DNA of 64,000 bases, taken from Zeugodacus cucurbitae. Taxonomy: Eukaryota; Arthropoda; Insecta; Diptera; Tephritidae. Location of the stretch: the NCBI RefSeq assembly GCF_028554725.1, contig NC_071668.1, positions 21,120,501-21,184,500 of the forward strand. The letters are read 5' to 3'. This document shows positions 46,681 to 59,121 of this stretch, one piece after another. How positions within the stretch are numbered: position 1 is the stretch's first letter; each line of letters opens with the position of its first letter. Under the pieces are notes generated by a model. That model was not told the DNA's origin. It was given only the letters and a program-made list of their open reading frames with translations, and made no database searches. The position numbers were made by a program, and so were the translations under genes.

Positions 46681-48099
46681 ATATCTCTTCCGTGCATGTT
46701 TTGTATCAATTTTCATGCACTTCACTGCCTTTCCAGCACGAAACTACACTTTATAAAGTGCCTTCTTCTTACTTTTCTTGTTGTTGCTGCTGCTTTGGTC
46801 AAGCCATTAGGCCTATAGGAGAGCGTAAATATAGACTTCGAGTGCTGGAACAGTCAGCCGTCTGTTAAATACAGCGCTAAATGGCAGCCATTAAGGCAAT
46901 GTTTAGTAATGTCTAACAACACCAATTACTAGCGCTTGATTAACGTTGCTGTTGTTGTTAGCAGCTACAAACTGGCAGTTATATTAGCAGTCAGCTATAT
47001 TAACGTTCGCTCGGTCAATCTTTGCTGCCGACTTTTAGCGTCTACTATTCTACATCCAATATTTGCATACGCTTTGACTACGGCTATAAACATAAGTCTC
47101 GACTTATTAATTGCCTTGTCAGTGGTGGCGCTGTCAGCCGTCAGCTGTCAGCAGTCTGGTTATTGTTGCTGTAGCGTCCAGCATTTGCGTTTAGCACGCT
47201 ATTAAGCAATATACAAATGATTAGTTTTTTAACGCTAGTGGGCTGTAGCTGTCTATTTGACCCAATTAATGCGTTTTGCGCTCTGTATCCGAAGATTCCC
47301 GGCGCGCTGACAACAAACACACACGCACACGGCACGCAATTAGATAATCAAAATACATTTGGTGAGTTTGTTGCGATGAGCTTATAATTATCATATGGAG
47401 GTATTGAGCTATGTAGGGAGCTGTATATGCCTGTGCTGGAATGAGCATTTGTATTGAAAGGTGTTTGCGCAGCGTTAGACGCCCCGCGAATATTGTTTGT
47501 ATATATGTGTGCATGCGCTTGTATATAAATAAAATATAAATAAAACTGACAAGTAGAACAAGTTTAGTAAAACAGCAGTGTGTTGATAATGCAAAATATG
47601 TGACTTGTTTTTGGAATTTATTGACTCGAGCATGCAAAGTTGTGACGAGATTTGAGCGGGGAAATTTATGGCAAAATTTTTAATGATTTTTATGTGCTTT
47701 TTTGAGTCGTGTATGTAAAAATATGACGAGTTTTGTTCAAAAAAAAAAATATATATATATATATACGTTTCTGATGCGTTTTATTGACTTGGGCAGGCAA
47801 ATTTAAGACAAAATTTATTGGAATTTTTTTCAAAAATGTTTAAAACATTTTTATGCGCTCATTTCATACAAAGTAGCGCCAATTTTGCTTATATTTATTT
47901 GTTTAAATACAAAAAGCCGAAGAAAACACAAAAATATACAACAAACATACCAAAGTATACTGCTAAAAAAGAATAAAGTGAAAATAGTATATTCGAAACC
48001 AATTTTGTTAAATTTAATATTTCTTTTGATCCATTTTTTTTTATTTTTTTAAACTTTTTCTGAAATTTATTTTTATTCAATTATTTTCGAAACTTTTTC
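46681..48099. other. Upstream of PVF: no gene recognised
   Basis: 46680-47350 is unique-looking with moderate GC. Frames on both strands overlap and have no domains. A TATATA microsatellite lies at 47749-47765. From 47650 the DNA turns very AT-rich and leads into the tandem array. Confidence 0.4.
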
Positions 48100-50510
48100 A
48101 CTTGTATAAATTAAAATCTGTTTTAATTTTTTCAAAACTTTATTTTTAAAATTTCATTTTTTTTCAAAACTTTTTATATTAAATTGAATTTATTTTTCAA
48201 AACTTTTTATATTAAATTGATTTTATTTTTCAAAACTGTTTATCTTAATTCTTTTTTAATTTTTTTCAAAACTTTATTTTTCAAATTTCATTTTTTTTTT
48301 TCAAAAGTGTTTATCTTGTTTATTGTTTATATCTATGTTTATTTGTTTTTTAAATTTCTTCAAAACTTTTTACTTAAATATAATTCAAAATAAAAATTTC
48401 AAAACATTTTTTTTAATTTAATTTGTTTTTTAAATTTTTCAAAACTTTTTATATTGAATTAAGTTTTCTTAAATCTTTCAAAACGTTGTTTCTGAAATTA
48501 ATTTTTTTTTCATAACAGTTTTCCTTAAAATAAAAATATTGAATCTAAAATTTATTTATTAAAATTAATTTTAATTTTTGTTCAAAGCTTTATTTCTCAA
48601 AATTAGTTTTTTTTTCAAAACGTTTTATCTTAAGTTAATTTTTTTTTTAATTTCCTTTAAACTGGTTACTTAAATTTAATTCAAAATAAAAATTTCAAAA
48701 TTTTTTTTCTTAAATTAAATTAATTTTTAAATTAAAAAAAAAACTGTTTGTCTTAAATTTAATTTAATTTTTTTAAATTTTATTTTTAAAATTTCTTTTT
48801 TTACAAACTTTATTTCTCAAACTTACTTTTTTCAAAACTTCTTGTATTAAATTTAGTTTTATTTCAATTTCTTAAAATTTTTTTAATTAAATTTAATTTA
48901 AAAAAAATTTCGAAACCTGTTTAATTTGATTTCTAAATTTGTAAAAACTTTTTTATTTTAAATTTCATTTTATTTTTAATTTTTTCAAAACTTTATTTTT
49001 CAAATTTAATTTTTTTTCAAAACTTATTATCTTAAAATTTTTTTAAATTTCCCTTAAACTGTTTTACTTAAATTTAATTCAAAATAAAAATTTCAAAATT
49101 TTTTTTCTTAAATTAAATTAATTTTTAAATTAAAAAAAAAACTTTTTGTCTTAAATTTAATTTAATTTTTTCAAAATTTTATTTTTAAAATTTCTTTTTT
49201 TACAAACTTTATTTCTCAAACTTACTTTTTTCAAAACTTTTTATATTAAATTTAGTTTTATTTCAATTTCTTAAAATTTTTTAATTAAATTTAATTTAAA
49301 AAAAATTTTGAAACCTGTTTAATTTGATTTCTAAATTTTTAAAAAACTTTTTATTTTAAATTTCATTTTATTTTTAATTTTTTCAAAACTTTATTTTTCA
49401 AATTTAATTTTTTTTCAAAACTTATTATCTTAAAATTTTTTTAAATTTCCCTTAAACTGTTTTACTTAAATTTAATTCAAAATAAAAATTTCAAAATTTT
49501 TTTTCTTAAATTAAATTAATTTTAAAATTTTAAAAAAACTTTTTGTCTTAAATTTAATTTAATTTTTAATTTTTTCAAAACTTTATTTTTAAAATTTCTT
49601 ATTTTACAAACTTTATTTCTCAAACTTACTTTTTTCAAATCTTTTTGTATTAAATTAAATTTTTTTTAATTCCTTAAAAATTTTTTAATTAAATTTAATT
49701 TAAAAAAATTTTCAAAACCTGTTTAATTTGATTTCTAAATTTTTAAAAGGCTTTTTATCTTAAATTTCATTTTATTTTTAATTTTTTCAAAACTTTATTT
49801 TTCAAAATTAATTTTTTTCAAAACTTTAATTCTCAAATTTACTTTTTTTCAAAACTGTTTCTCTTAAATTAATTTTTTTTAATTTCTTCAAAATATTTTT
49901 AATTAAAATTAATGTAAAAAAAATTTCAAAACTTTTTTACTGAATATAAGTTTAAAAAATTTTCAATACTTTTTTCTTAAATTTAATTTGATTTTTAAAT
50001 TTTTCCAAAACTGTTTTACTTTAATAAATTTAATTTAATTTTAATTTTTTCAAAACTTAATTTTTCAAATCTAATTAATTTCAAAACTTTATTTTTCAAA
50101 TTTAATTTTTTTCAAAACATTTTATCTTAAATTAATTTTTTTAATGTTTTCAAAACTTTTTTTTATAGAATTATTTGATTATTTTATTTTTTTTTAACTT
50201 TTTTTTAATAATTTAATTTTTTAAAACTTTTTCTTTATTAAATTTAGTTTGTTTTTTAATGTTTTTCAAAACATTTTTTTCGAAACAGTTTTTCTTAAAT
50301 ATTTTTTTTTTTTTAATTTTTTCAAAACTTTTTGCATGAAATTATTTGTTATTATTATTTAATTTATAATAATAATTATTTATTTTATTATTTTAAAACT
50401 TTTTATGATATTTAATTTTTTTAAGTTATTTTCTTTATTTTAATTTTTCATTATTAATTTTTTCAAAACTATTTTTCTTGAATTAATTTTTTTTTTTTAT
50501 TTAAAAAATT
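48100..50510. repeat. 2.4-kb A/T-rich tandem array with 398-bp higher-order unit
   Basis: The whole stretch is made of variants of TTTTTCAAAACTTTATTTTT, CTTAAATTTAATTT and AAAATTTC blocks, with spacings of roughly 40-60 bp. Within it a longer unit repeats: TCAAAATAAAAATTTCAAAA occurs at 48681, 49079 and 49477, exactly 398 bp apart each time, with the flanking blocks in the same order. At least three higher-order copies (about 48660-49850) are visible. It has almost no G or C and no coding capacity. Confidence 0.9.
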
Positions 50511-52211
50511 TATTTTTTGTTATATTTTTCAAAATTTTGTTTCTCACTTTTTTCTCAAATGTTTCGTTCAATATCGACGTGCTTTTCAATTTATGCCACA
50601 ACGCGCTTTTCACACACACATACTTTTCATAATTTTATTTATAATAATTCTTCCATTTTGACTGCTAGTCGACTAGACAGTTGCCAAGTTCGAAGAACGC
50701 TTCAAGGCATTAACTGACGCCCACTTATTTAGAATACCGCGACAAAGTGGCATCTTCGCCAAGTCGCACACTTGTTTTATCTGTCTTACTGTGCCGCTGT
50801 GTGCCGGCGGCGTGTATTTGGTGGGAAATCCAAATTTAGCTACGGCATACGTTGCCAATTCGACCACGCGTGCTGGCCACCTGATTGTCATAGGCTTTAC
50901 AGACACTATACTTATACTATAATTACAACAACACAGCGTCAATATGAAATGTTATCTGTATATATAAATGTATGTGTGCCTTGCAATCAATTCACTCATA
51001 ATAATAACGTAGAACAAGTTCACTAGCAGAAAAGTGGATGCACATGCAAATTCTTCGTATTGTGTATGTATGTATGTATATATGTTTGGCTCTGCGAATA
51101 TTTATTGCACGTTAAGGTGAAGTTCACTGCATTCTACAATATTTTATTTTTTATTTTTTTATATTTTATTTTATTTTTTGCTTTATTTTTAAACAGCACT
51201 TTGAGTTTAGTTGTTGCTTACAAGTTTCATTTCGCATACAGCTGAGTATACGCTCGACTCTTTGAACCGGCACATACAGCTACGGGATTTGCTGGTTCTA
51301 CGCGTACGCTTGCCGCCTTTAATTTCGCTCACATCGCGTGCAAGAATTTTCACAAACAAAAAGCGACTATTTTTTTATAATTTTTTCACTTTCATTGCAC
51401 GTCTGACAAGCTCCAACAGCTGTCTATACGGATTTTTTGGCGATCCTTTGCAGCGGTGCTATACTATAGAACGCGTTAGTTAGTCACCAGTGCGCCATAA
51501 CGAACACTTTATTAATTGTGAACACTCGAAATGCTTGGTATTTTATTAAATTTCGAATTTTGCTAAGCGATCCACCGTGTGTATCCGCTGTACGCGTTGT
51601 TGTCTCACCGACGATTCTCGCGGACTGTTGTCGCAACGCAAGCATGCGTTGCCGCAAGCTGGTAGGCAGTCAGCTAGCTGGCAGTCTTGCTGCTGCTGCG
51701 GCTGCTGATCGTGGTTCGTAGTCACCGTCGTCGATCGGTTGCCGGGTTGTTCACACACACACAGCTAGAGCCGGTATGTGCGCCAGCGTTGACTTTACGC
51801 TGCGCCGAATATTGTGATATTTGCGTTGGCCGTGCTCGCATACGGCTGATGATCATCACCACCAACGACATTCGCATTATTTAAAGTTTTTCTTAACGCT
51901 TTCGTGACTGCTCGCCGTCAAAGGGTACATATACTGGAGACAGCTGTTGCGCTCGTATTTGCTTTTTTTAAATTAACATCGCTGGTGAAATCCTGCAAAA
52001 ATATTTCTCAATAATGAATTACACACACGCACATAAACAAGTGTACAATCAATGTATAAGTCTGTTATTGATAGCTCATCAGACCATCTGGCACTCGATT
52101 ATGTGCATAAATCGGTATTGAATTGCTCCAATTTGTGTATTTACACCCTTTAATTATGCTACGTCAATTTATTTATTTTTATATATGTATGTATGTATTT
52201 TTGTAAAGATA
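50511..52211. other. GC-richer unique block upstream of PVF
   Basis: 50660-50910 and 51240-51900 are distinctly richer in GC and CpG than their surroundings and not repeated. Frames overlap on both strands without domains (for example 51546-51758 minus, with Gln and Cys codons). A donor-like CTT|GTAAGC on the minus strand lies at 51213-51219. It could be a distal promoter and non-coding first exon of PVF, but no acceptor or initiator ties it down. Confidence 0.3.
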
Positions 52212-53313
52212 GAGGGTTTTTCAAAAGGAACGCTACAAAAGTAGACCGACGCTATATTTTTTCCCCGCTCTTTCGACATTTCTCTTCAGTAAGGTTTGTC
52301 ATTTTATCCTGTAAAGATATACAATCCAACAATGAGTCGAAATTATTAAAATTTACTACCGAAAAGCGAGGCGTATGGGTCTGGTGGTGAACGAGGACAA
52401 GACGAAATATCTCCTGTCATCAAACAAACAGCCAGTGGCTCCCACGTCACTGTTGACAGACATAACTTGTAAGTCGTAGAAAATTTCGCCTATCTGGGAA
52501 CCAACATTAACAGCAGTAACAATGTCAGCCTGGAAATCCAACGCGGAATCACTCTTGCTAACCGGTGCTCCTTTGAACTGAGTAGGCAATTGACAAGTAA
52601 AGTCCTCTCTCGACGAAACAAAATCAAACTCTACAAGTCGCTTTTCATTCCCGTCCTACTTTTTGGTGCAGAAGTGTGGACGATGTCAACATCAGATGAG
52701 ACGGCACTGGGAATTTTCGAGAGAAAGGTTTTGCGGAAGATTTATGGTCCTCAAAACATTGGCAACGGCGAATGCCTCAGACGATGGAACGATGAGCTGT
52801 ACGAGTTATACGACGTCACTGACATAGTTCAGTGAATAAAAAGACAGCGGCTACGCTGGCTAGGTCATGTTCGATGCAGTACCTGCCGGAGGAAGGTCTC
52901 CACTCTGTTGGAAGGACCAGGTGAAGAGCGATCTGGCTACACTTGGGATCTCCAACTGGCGCCGAAATGCGAGGGAAATAGAGGAGGAGGAATCACATAC
53001 ATACTACCGAAATTAGGAGTCAGTGGCCTCAAATTTAAGAACGCTACGTCCAATTTATGATCGTTAAAATCGTCCTGTCCGACCGCTCAATGATAACCGA
53101 ATATTATTGGCCCGAATCGGTTGATATGGACTTGGACAATATGTGGTTCCAGCAGGACGGCGCCACAAGCCACAAGGTGTAGGTCACAATCGATTTAGTG
53201 AAAGCCAAGCTTCGTGAGATAACACGAACTGGACTTCTCCAAGCGTGCTCGTCCCAACCGTTTTTGTTTTATTAAAAAAAAAAAAATTTTAACGCTCTTA
53301 TTGGAAAACCCTT
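52212..53313 (+). mobile_element. ITm-type transposon with inverted ends, split by a LINE insertion
   Basis: The left end reads AGAGGGTTTTTCAAAAGGAA (52212) and the right end is its imperfect inverse (CTCTTATTGGAAAACCCTTT, to 53314), 19 of 25 positions matching, with TA at both outer edges. After 53013 the frame resumes as transposase: WFQQDGATSH (second catalytic Asp) at about 53150-53175, then a broken C-terminus. It is the same family as 1-217. The middle is interrupted by the LINE fragment at 52365-53001. Confidence 0.8.
52365..53001 (+). mobile_element. 5'-truncated RTE-like LINE insertion with 11-bp target duplication
   Basis: TACTACCGAAA stands on both sides (52354-52364 and 53002-53012), a target-site duplication. 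Inside, the plus strand reads MGLVVNEDKTKYLL, LSRRNKIKLYKSLFIPVLLFGAEVW, ALGIFERKVLRKIYGP, DELYELY.VTDIVQ and KRQRLRWLGHVR, the region after the reverse transcriptase in RTE-like LINE ORF2. It ends in a GAGGAGGAGGA tail. The 5' truncation, tail and duplication show target-primed integration. Confidence 0.92.
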
Positions 53314-53314
53314 T

Positions 53315-54559
53315 ACATTTACTCGTAATATCCGCTCATTATTAATAATAATGTTGGGAATTCCCCACCAGCTGAAATGACGTGCAATCTATTCTCTCAG
53401 CACTTATTTCTCTGCCCTTGAATATGCTGTTTCGCCGTCTTTGGCGTTCACTTACATCAAATGGCAATCAAAACGTTCTGTTAATGATAACACACACAGT
53501 CAATTTAAAAATTCGTTTACTTAATTAATAAATATGTGGTGTCTCAGGCATACGTGTCAAATGTCTTAATTATTTTTCGAATTGTGAGTGTGTTAAGAAT
53601 CTTATAATTGAAATTCAATGTGTGCTATATGTTCAATTGTGGCCGCAAAAGCATTCCTATAAATAAATAAATAAGTCATTTAATAAAAGAGACCTTTAAG
53701 CTACTCAATTTAAGAACAGTATATATTCATATTAGGCCCCAATGATCATAGTTTCATATTTATTCGACTGACTAATAATTAGAACTTCATATGATATACA
53801 ATGATCTATTAAGTGCGATTGGGTTGAATTGATTTTCATAGATGATACTAGTTCAATAATACTATTGAAATCAATATCTCGTTCTTAAAAAGTGTACTAC
53901 TTTTTCTTTCTCTCCCTCTCTCTCACACACTCTAAATCTAACCCTTTCCAAATTTCTTTGTAAACACGTTTCATATTAAAAGTAGCCGTAGTTTTGGACT
54001 ACATAATTCCGAAAAGAACATCAAACCCATGTTTAAATAGAATTTCGAACACAAAAGATTGACTGAAACGCCGTCCGGTCCGGTCTGATATGGAACTTGA
54101 CCCAGCGTCTAGAACTTTTAATTACTGAGAACGCAATGGAATCTAACTTAGCACAAATACTTGACTTGACTAATTGAGGATGGTTCTCCCTACCATATAG
54201 CTAGATGTTCTATCCAACTTGAAAGGCTGATATTGAAGTGGGGAATAATTTGTTTGATGCGCTTATCCGAGAGCAAGGTTGGTTCCATATAAAATCATTA
54301 ACAATTCTGAATATAAAAATCCTGTAACTTTTTTGTTCGCCCAAATACTTAATTTTGATTTCTTTACGTACCGGTTAAGTCAGAAATATATCGTGTGGGG
54401 AAAGAGCGTAGACCGGCGACATCCATTTTAGTTTTCATTGGTATTACGAATTGAATTTTTCGGAGTTCTTTAATTAAACTTATTTCTTTGTCAGTCTTCA
54501 ACGGTCTACTCTATCGAGGGTCCGACTTTCCTAATAATAGGGAAGGTCAGCAGATCTAA
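53315..54559. other. No gene recognised
   Basis: AT-rich DNA with a CTCTCTCACACACTC microsatellite (53908-53931). I see no coding-like frame. Confidence 0.5.
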
Positions 54560-54800
54560 CGTACCAAGAAACATTAACTATACTTCTTCGTACGTTATTT
54601 TGAAAGCGCTGAATGCCGGCTTGATTATATACATATTAAAAACTTGTTTTGGATTGACAGTGTGGATCTCCTGTAGACTAGGTGGTAAAGTTTAGATAAT
54701 TTTGTACCAAACTCATCACTTTTTTTGTACATGCTCTTTCCAGCGATGCTTAGCATCTAGGTTGATACCTAGGTATGAAGCTTGCCTTGGGAATGCATCA
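54560..54800 (-). pseudogene. Jockey-type reverse transcriptase fragment (thumb region)
   Basis: On the minus strand it reads YLGINLDAKHRWKEHVQKK, then KLSKLYHLV, LSIQNKFLI and IQRFQNNVR. These are the YLG.. LD..L.W..H, NKLLIY and IQR.Q motifs downstream of the YADD box in jockey-like LINEs. Stops and frame changes are present. Nothing of the upstream catalytic part is seen. Confidence 0.75.
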
Positions 54801-56119
54801 ATAACAAGTCAGAACTCAGCCCTTAAGTCCGACTTATTTTGCATCGACTTTTTCTTGTTCCCGAAACCTAAGCAGGATACGCGATATTACGATTCCGGTT
54901 ATAGAGAGATATTCCCTGAAGAAACTAAGGATCATAACACTTGAAAAATTAGATTTATTTTCAATTTTTTTTTTGGTGGTTTTCCACATCATAGTCTTTA
55001 AATAAGTGCTATTAGCCTATAAATGTGAACTCATATCTATTTCTACACATTCTTTCTTTATGTACCTCCATATGTAAGGGTTATTACACAATCCATAGAA
55101 GACCACATGCGATAATAAAAAATGATTCAAGCATAATGCCGCCATAGAACCAGCTTATCTTTGAATTCACACGTGCAATCTGGTGGAATGGTAACACCTT
55201 TTGCACTTCCACCATAAAACATATTGTACCATTGAAATATTTCAGAGCAAAAAAGTGGCCACAGCTGTGGAATTTTGTTTACAGCCAGTTGGTATGCCAT
55301 ACATACCAACACATTCACCGGTGAATTAATCATTTTTTTCCCAGGAATTTCAATGTGTTGCATGCTTAAGTGCGTCGGCATGCACTTTGTGAGGGAGCAA
55401 ATCGGCAAGAACATAATGTTTTCGAGCTCAGCGTTGATTTACATTTGCAGCGAGATCTGCATTACGTGGAATTATGCAATTCCAGTTATTTGTTTCAAAT
55501 TACTATACTGCATTTTTATGACTTTTTTCGCACTAACACGGCATGAAGAAGGAACTGGTTTTCGAAATATGCTACTTTTTGGTATAGGATATATGGTATA
55601 AAGAATAAAAAAAAATAAAAAAAAGCGTTTTGAAAAGAAAAAGGTTTATGAAAAATATGCTTATTGAACTCTAGATATGTCTAAAAATTCGTATATATTT
55701 TGATATCTTTGTGTTATTTTGCTTTTTTCTTTTATTTTGATATTTGCATGGAGTTTTAACTTCTTTTCCCCAAACTCATCAAAAAGTTATATAATTATTC
55801 ATTATAATTGGTACCAGAAACTTCATTCAGCTTCAGCTGCCTACATGACCAAATGCACACCTCTTTGTATGCTTGGATATATTGGATGGAAAACTATTTA
55901 CCATGCGTGATCTTGCATTTAATTAGCGGATTTTTATAAGCTATACCGCATATCAAGTACATAAGTATGTCTACTTGGGAAACATGGGTTATGTCACATA
56001 CTCAAAAGTTATTAATACAAATATACAAATAATTTTTTATATTCCGTCAAAAATATATTAGCTGAATATTAATATAAATTACATATTTCTTAAAATAATA
56101 TAAAATATAAAACTTATAA
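54801..56119. other. Spacer with one unidentified minus-strand frame (55127-55414)
   Basis: The 95-codon minus frame at 55414-55127 has coding-like composition (NKIPQLWPLF, QWYNMFYGG, DCTCEFKDKLVLWRHYA), and upstream a different frame reads ADLLPHKVHADALKHATH, suggesting one broken longer protein. I do not recognise the family. Given the surroundings, a decayed transposon protein is likeliest. The overlapping plus frame (55275-55601) is its shadow. Confidence 0.3.
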
Positions 56120-57380
56120 TATAAAAAACTGGTATAACTCGCATAAATTGGGTTGAATTTGCCTAATATTCACTAATGGTTGTAAAAAAAATATTTTATA
56201 AGATTATTTAGAAGTTATATTCGTCGAAAAAAAAACTGGTATAAATTACTTAAACTGGCATAATATAAATCTGATATAATATAATCTATAATAAAAATGT
56301 CTACTAAATTTACTAACGGTGGTAGAACTGTAAATCGAACAAATCATTAACACAGTTAAATAGAAGGGGTATTCGAATCGAACAAAAAACTGGTATAAAT
56401 CACATAAACTGAGCTGAATTTGCCTACTATTCGCGAACGGTTGTAAAAAATGTTTTATAAGATTATATAGAAGCTATATTCCACTTTTATAGAACTGGTA
56501 TAAATTATGTAAACTGGTATAAATTACGTAAACTGGTATAATATAAATCTGGAATAATCTAATCTATAATAAAAATATTTATTTAATTTTCTAAGGGTTG
56601 TAAAACTGTAAATTGAATAAATCAGTAACACAATTAAATAGAAGGTATGTTTATTCGAATCGAACAAAAAAATTGTATAAATCACATAAACTGAGCTGAA
56701 TTCGCCTACTTTTCGCTAAAGGTTGTACAAAATATTTTATAAGATAATATAAAAACTATACTCGTCGAAATAAAACTGGTATAAATTATGTAAACTGGTA
56801 TAAATTACGTAAACTGGTATAATCTATTCTATAATAAAAATATATTCTTAATTTTCTAAGGGTTGTAAAACTGTAAATTGAATAAATCACTAACACAATT
56901 AAATATAAGGTGTTGTCGAATCGAACAAAAAACTGGTATAAATCACTTAAATAGAGCTGAATTTGGCTACTATTGTAAAAAATGATTTATAAGATTATAT
57001 AGAAGCTATATTCGGCAAAAAACCTGGTATAAATTATGTAAACTGGTATAATGAAATTAAATTTTCCTACTAAATTCACTAACGGTTTCGGAACTGTAAA
57101 TCGAACAAATCATTAACACAATTAAATAGAAGGTGTATACGAATCGAACAAACAAGTGAAATAAATCATATAAAATGGCATGAATTTGCCTAATTTTCGC
57201 TAAAGGTTGTACAAAATATACTGTAAAATTATATAGAAACTGGTATAATAAAATAAAATTGTCCATTGGACATTGTTATGGGGCAGAAAATCGAACAAAT
57301 CACCGGCATAATTAAATAGAAGGTGTATTTGAATCCAACAAACAACTGGTATAAATCACGATGACTGGCATAATCGACGA
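56120..57380. repeat. ACTGGTATAA satellite array 2, unit ~190-290 bp
   Basis: Units carry GAATCGAACAAAAAACTGG, TATAAATCACATAAACTG, AGCTGAATTTGCCTA, ATTTTATAAGATTATATAG, GAAACTGGTATAAATTATG and TAAACTGGTATAAT, then ATTCTAAGGGTTGTAAAACTG. The GAATCGAACA block recurs near 56374, 56657, 56918, 57140 and 57331 (57331 in the form GAATCCAACA). It shares the ACTGGTATAA core and CGAAC.AAAACTGG with array 1 in PVF intron 3, but the internal order and unit length differ. Confidence 0.85.
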
Positions 57381-58800
57381 GAAATAGAATACGTTGTTGA
57401 CGTATTCATATATAATCTCTCACATTGAACTAAATTGAATTATTTTGTTTTTTGCTATCACATGTTATTTTATTAAAAATAGTGCACAGTAGATGAGTGG
57501 TGAATCGAAAACGACATTTTTTTAGAACCAACAAATTATCATTAATTGTTTCATATGCGCATATTAATGTGTAAATACCAGATCAATCGTAATAAATACC
57601 AATAAATGTACGCAAGCAATGATTCCACGAATTAATTGAATAGCTTATGTTCATTAAGTGGGTGAAATTTCTTTTGAGTATGTGGGAAAAATGTGAACGA
57701 GTTGAGTTTGGCATGAGTCAGCGTTGGTAATTAACATAATCTGTTACAGTTTTATTAAACGTAAATACTTGTAGCTAAATACTATGTAGTAAATACTATG
57801 TAACAAATAATAATGAATATTAGATGAATTTATATTGAAAATAGAATTCATTAATATGGAATCTGTTGAAAAGGTTTTCATAATGTAAATTTTTAAAAGT
57901 ACTTCTTTCAAGATTGAAATTTTTATTATAGCTGATAGTGATATTCGTCGAATCTCATATTTCTAATGTCGTGTTTTGATATCCTGGATACAAATTAGTC
58001 TATATCAGCGTATCTTATTTTAAATCATAATCCATTCTTCTTATAACCCTTCATTACATCTTTTCTTTTTTGTTTTTTTGTAAACTTACCCTTCGTTTCT
58101 TTAACTTCAAAGATCGATCGTTAAGAAGCCGCTGAGATTTCATGAGCCTGAACTCATCTACGCATCAATTTTTTCCATTATGGCATTCTCTCATCAACTG
58201 TTAATCGAGCACTCATTATTCAAACAAATTAATATTGAATTGCTCGATTGAAATTGTTTTAATTTTTACGAGAGAGTAACTTACATTGTACTCTCATGCT
58301 ATTGTGCTTGAATTGGCTGTCAAAACGTTCAATTACTTCAAATGGCCATCAAAAATTGGTCTATTAATAATATCATGTAGTCAATTTAAATGTTCAGTTA
58401 CTTAATGAATGAATGTGATGTTCCTATATGAACGTGATACGAGTCACATTTCTAAAAGAAAGAGTGAGTGCAGAGGCTATAAATACTATACGGAAAAGAG
58501 AAATATTGTGAAATAATATGCTGTCTTATTGCTTTGGTACCGAGCTCCGATTATATCTCGAAATTATGCAAATATTGAGTTTTTGTACTAAGTTTGGAAA
58601 TTTTGTGAGATTATAATGGCATTTTTTAAACTTTGAAGGCTATTTAGTCAGTGAGTTATTGATATTTTCACTGTCTGAGACCTCTTTCTTTGTAAGCGAG
58701 TAGCAAACGAGCGCGCTCCTCATATAAATTTCAATATTTTACAATTCCAGGGTGCTAGTTAGTCAGCAACCTTAATTGAATTTGTCTTCGTTTCTCCTAA
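57381..58800. other. No gene recognised
   Basis: AT-rich DNA without coding-like frames or clear repeats until the MITE at 58801. Confidence 0.5.
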
Positions 58801-59121
58801 TAGCCTTTTCACATAGCCAAATTAATTGCTCAATTAAAATTTTGATTGAGAAACCAGTTTTTGCTCTTCAACCTGCCGGCTACTCGATAACCGATCAGCT
58901 GTTATGCATTTTTGTTTTTGCTTTTCATAAGAAGTTGGCAAGTTTCATCAGCTGATTGCTAATTTTTAGCAGCGACATCTACCGTCGTGTAACGTGAACA
59001 ACAACTCGCAGACAAAGATTTTATTTTTTGTTGTATTTTGTATGGTAAATCGAACTTAATCAGCGTTTTAATTGAGCAGAGGTCTGTTAATTGATCAATT
59101 AACTTCTGTGTGAAAAGGCTA
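58801..59121. mobile_element. MITE, 321 bp, TAGCCTTTTCACA ends, TAA target duplication
   Basis: The ends TAGCCTTTTCACA and TGTGTGAAAAGGCTA are inverted, and TAA stands directly outside both (58798-58800, 59122-59124). A 3-bp TAA duplication and short inverted ends fit the PIF/Harbinger group (TWA targets), though no transposase is present to prove it. It is colinear with the copy at 12384-12701. Confidence 0.85.

Noticed and set aside
50517..51884. Frames of 60-90 codons in the block upstream of PVF
   Set aside because: Overlapping on both strands with no domain. Better explained as non-coding GC-rich DNA or a 5' UTR.
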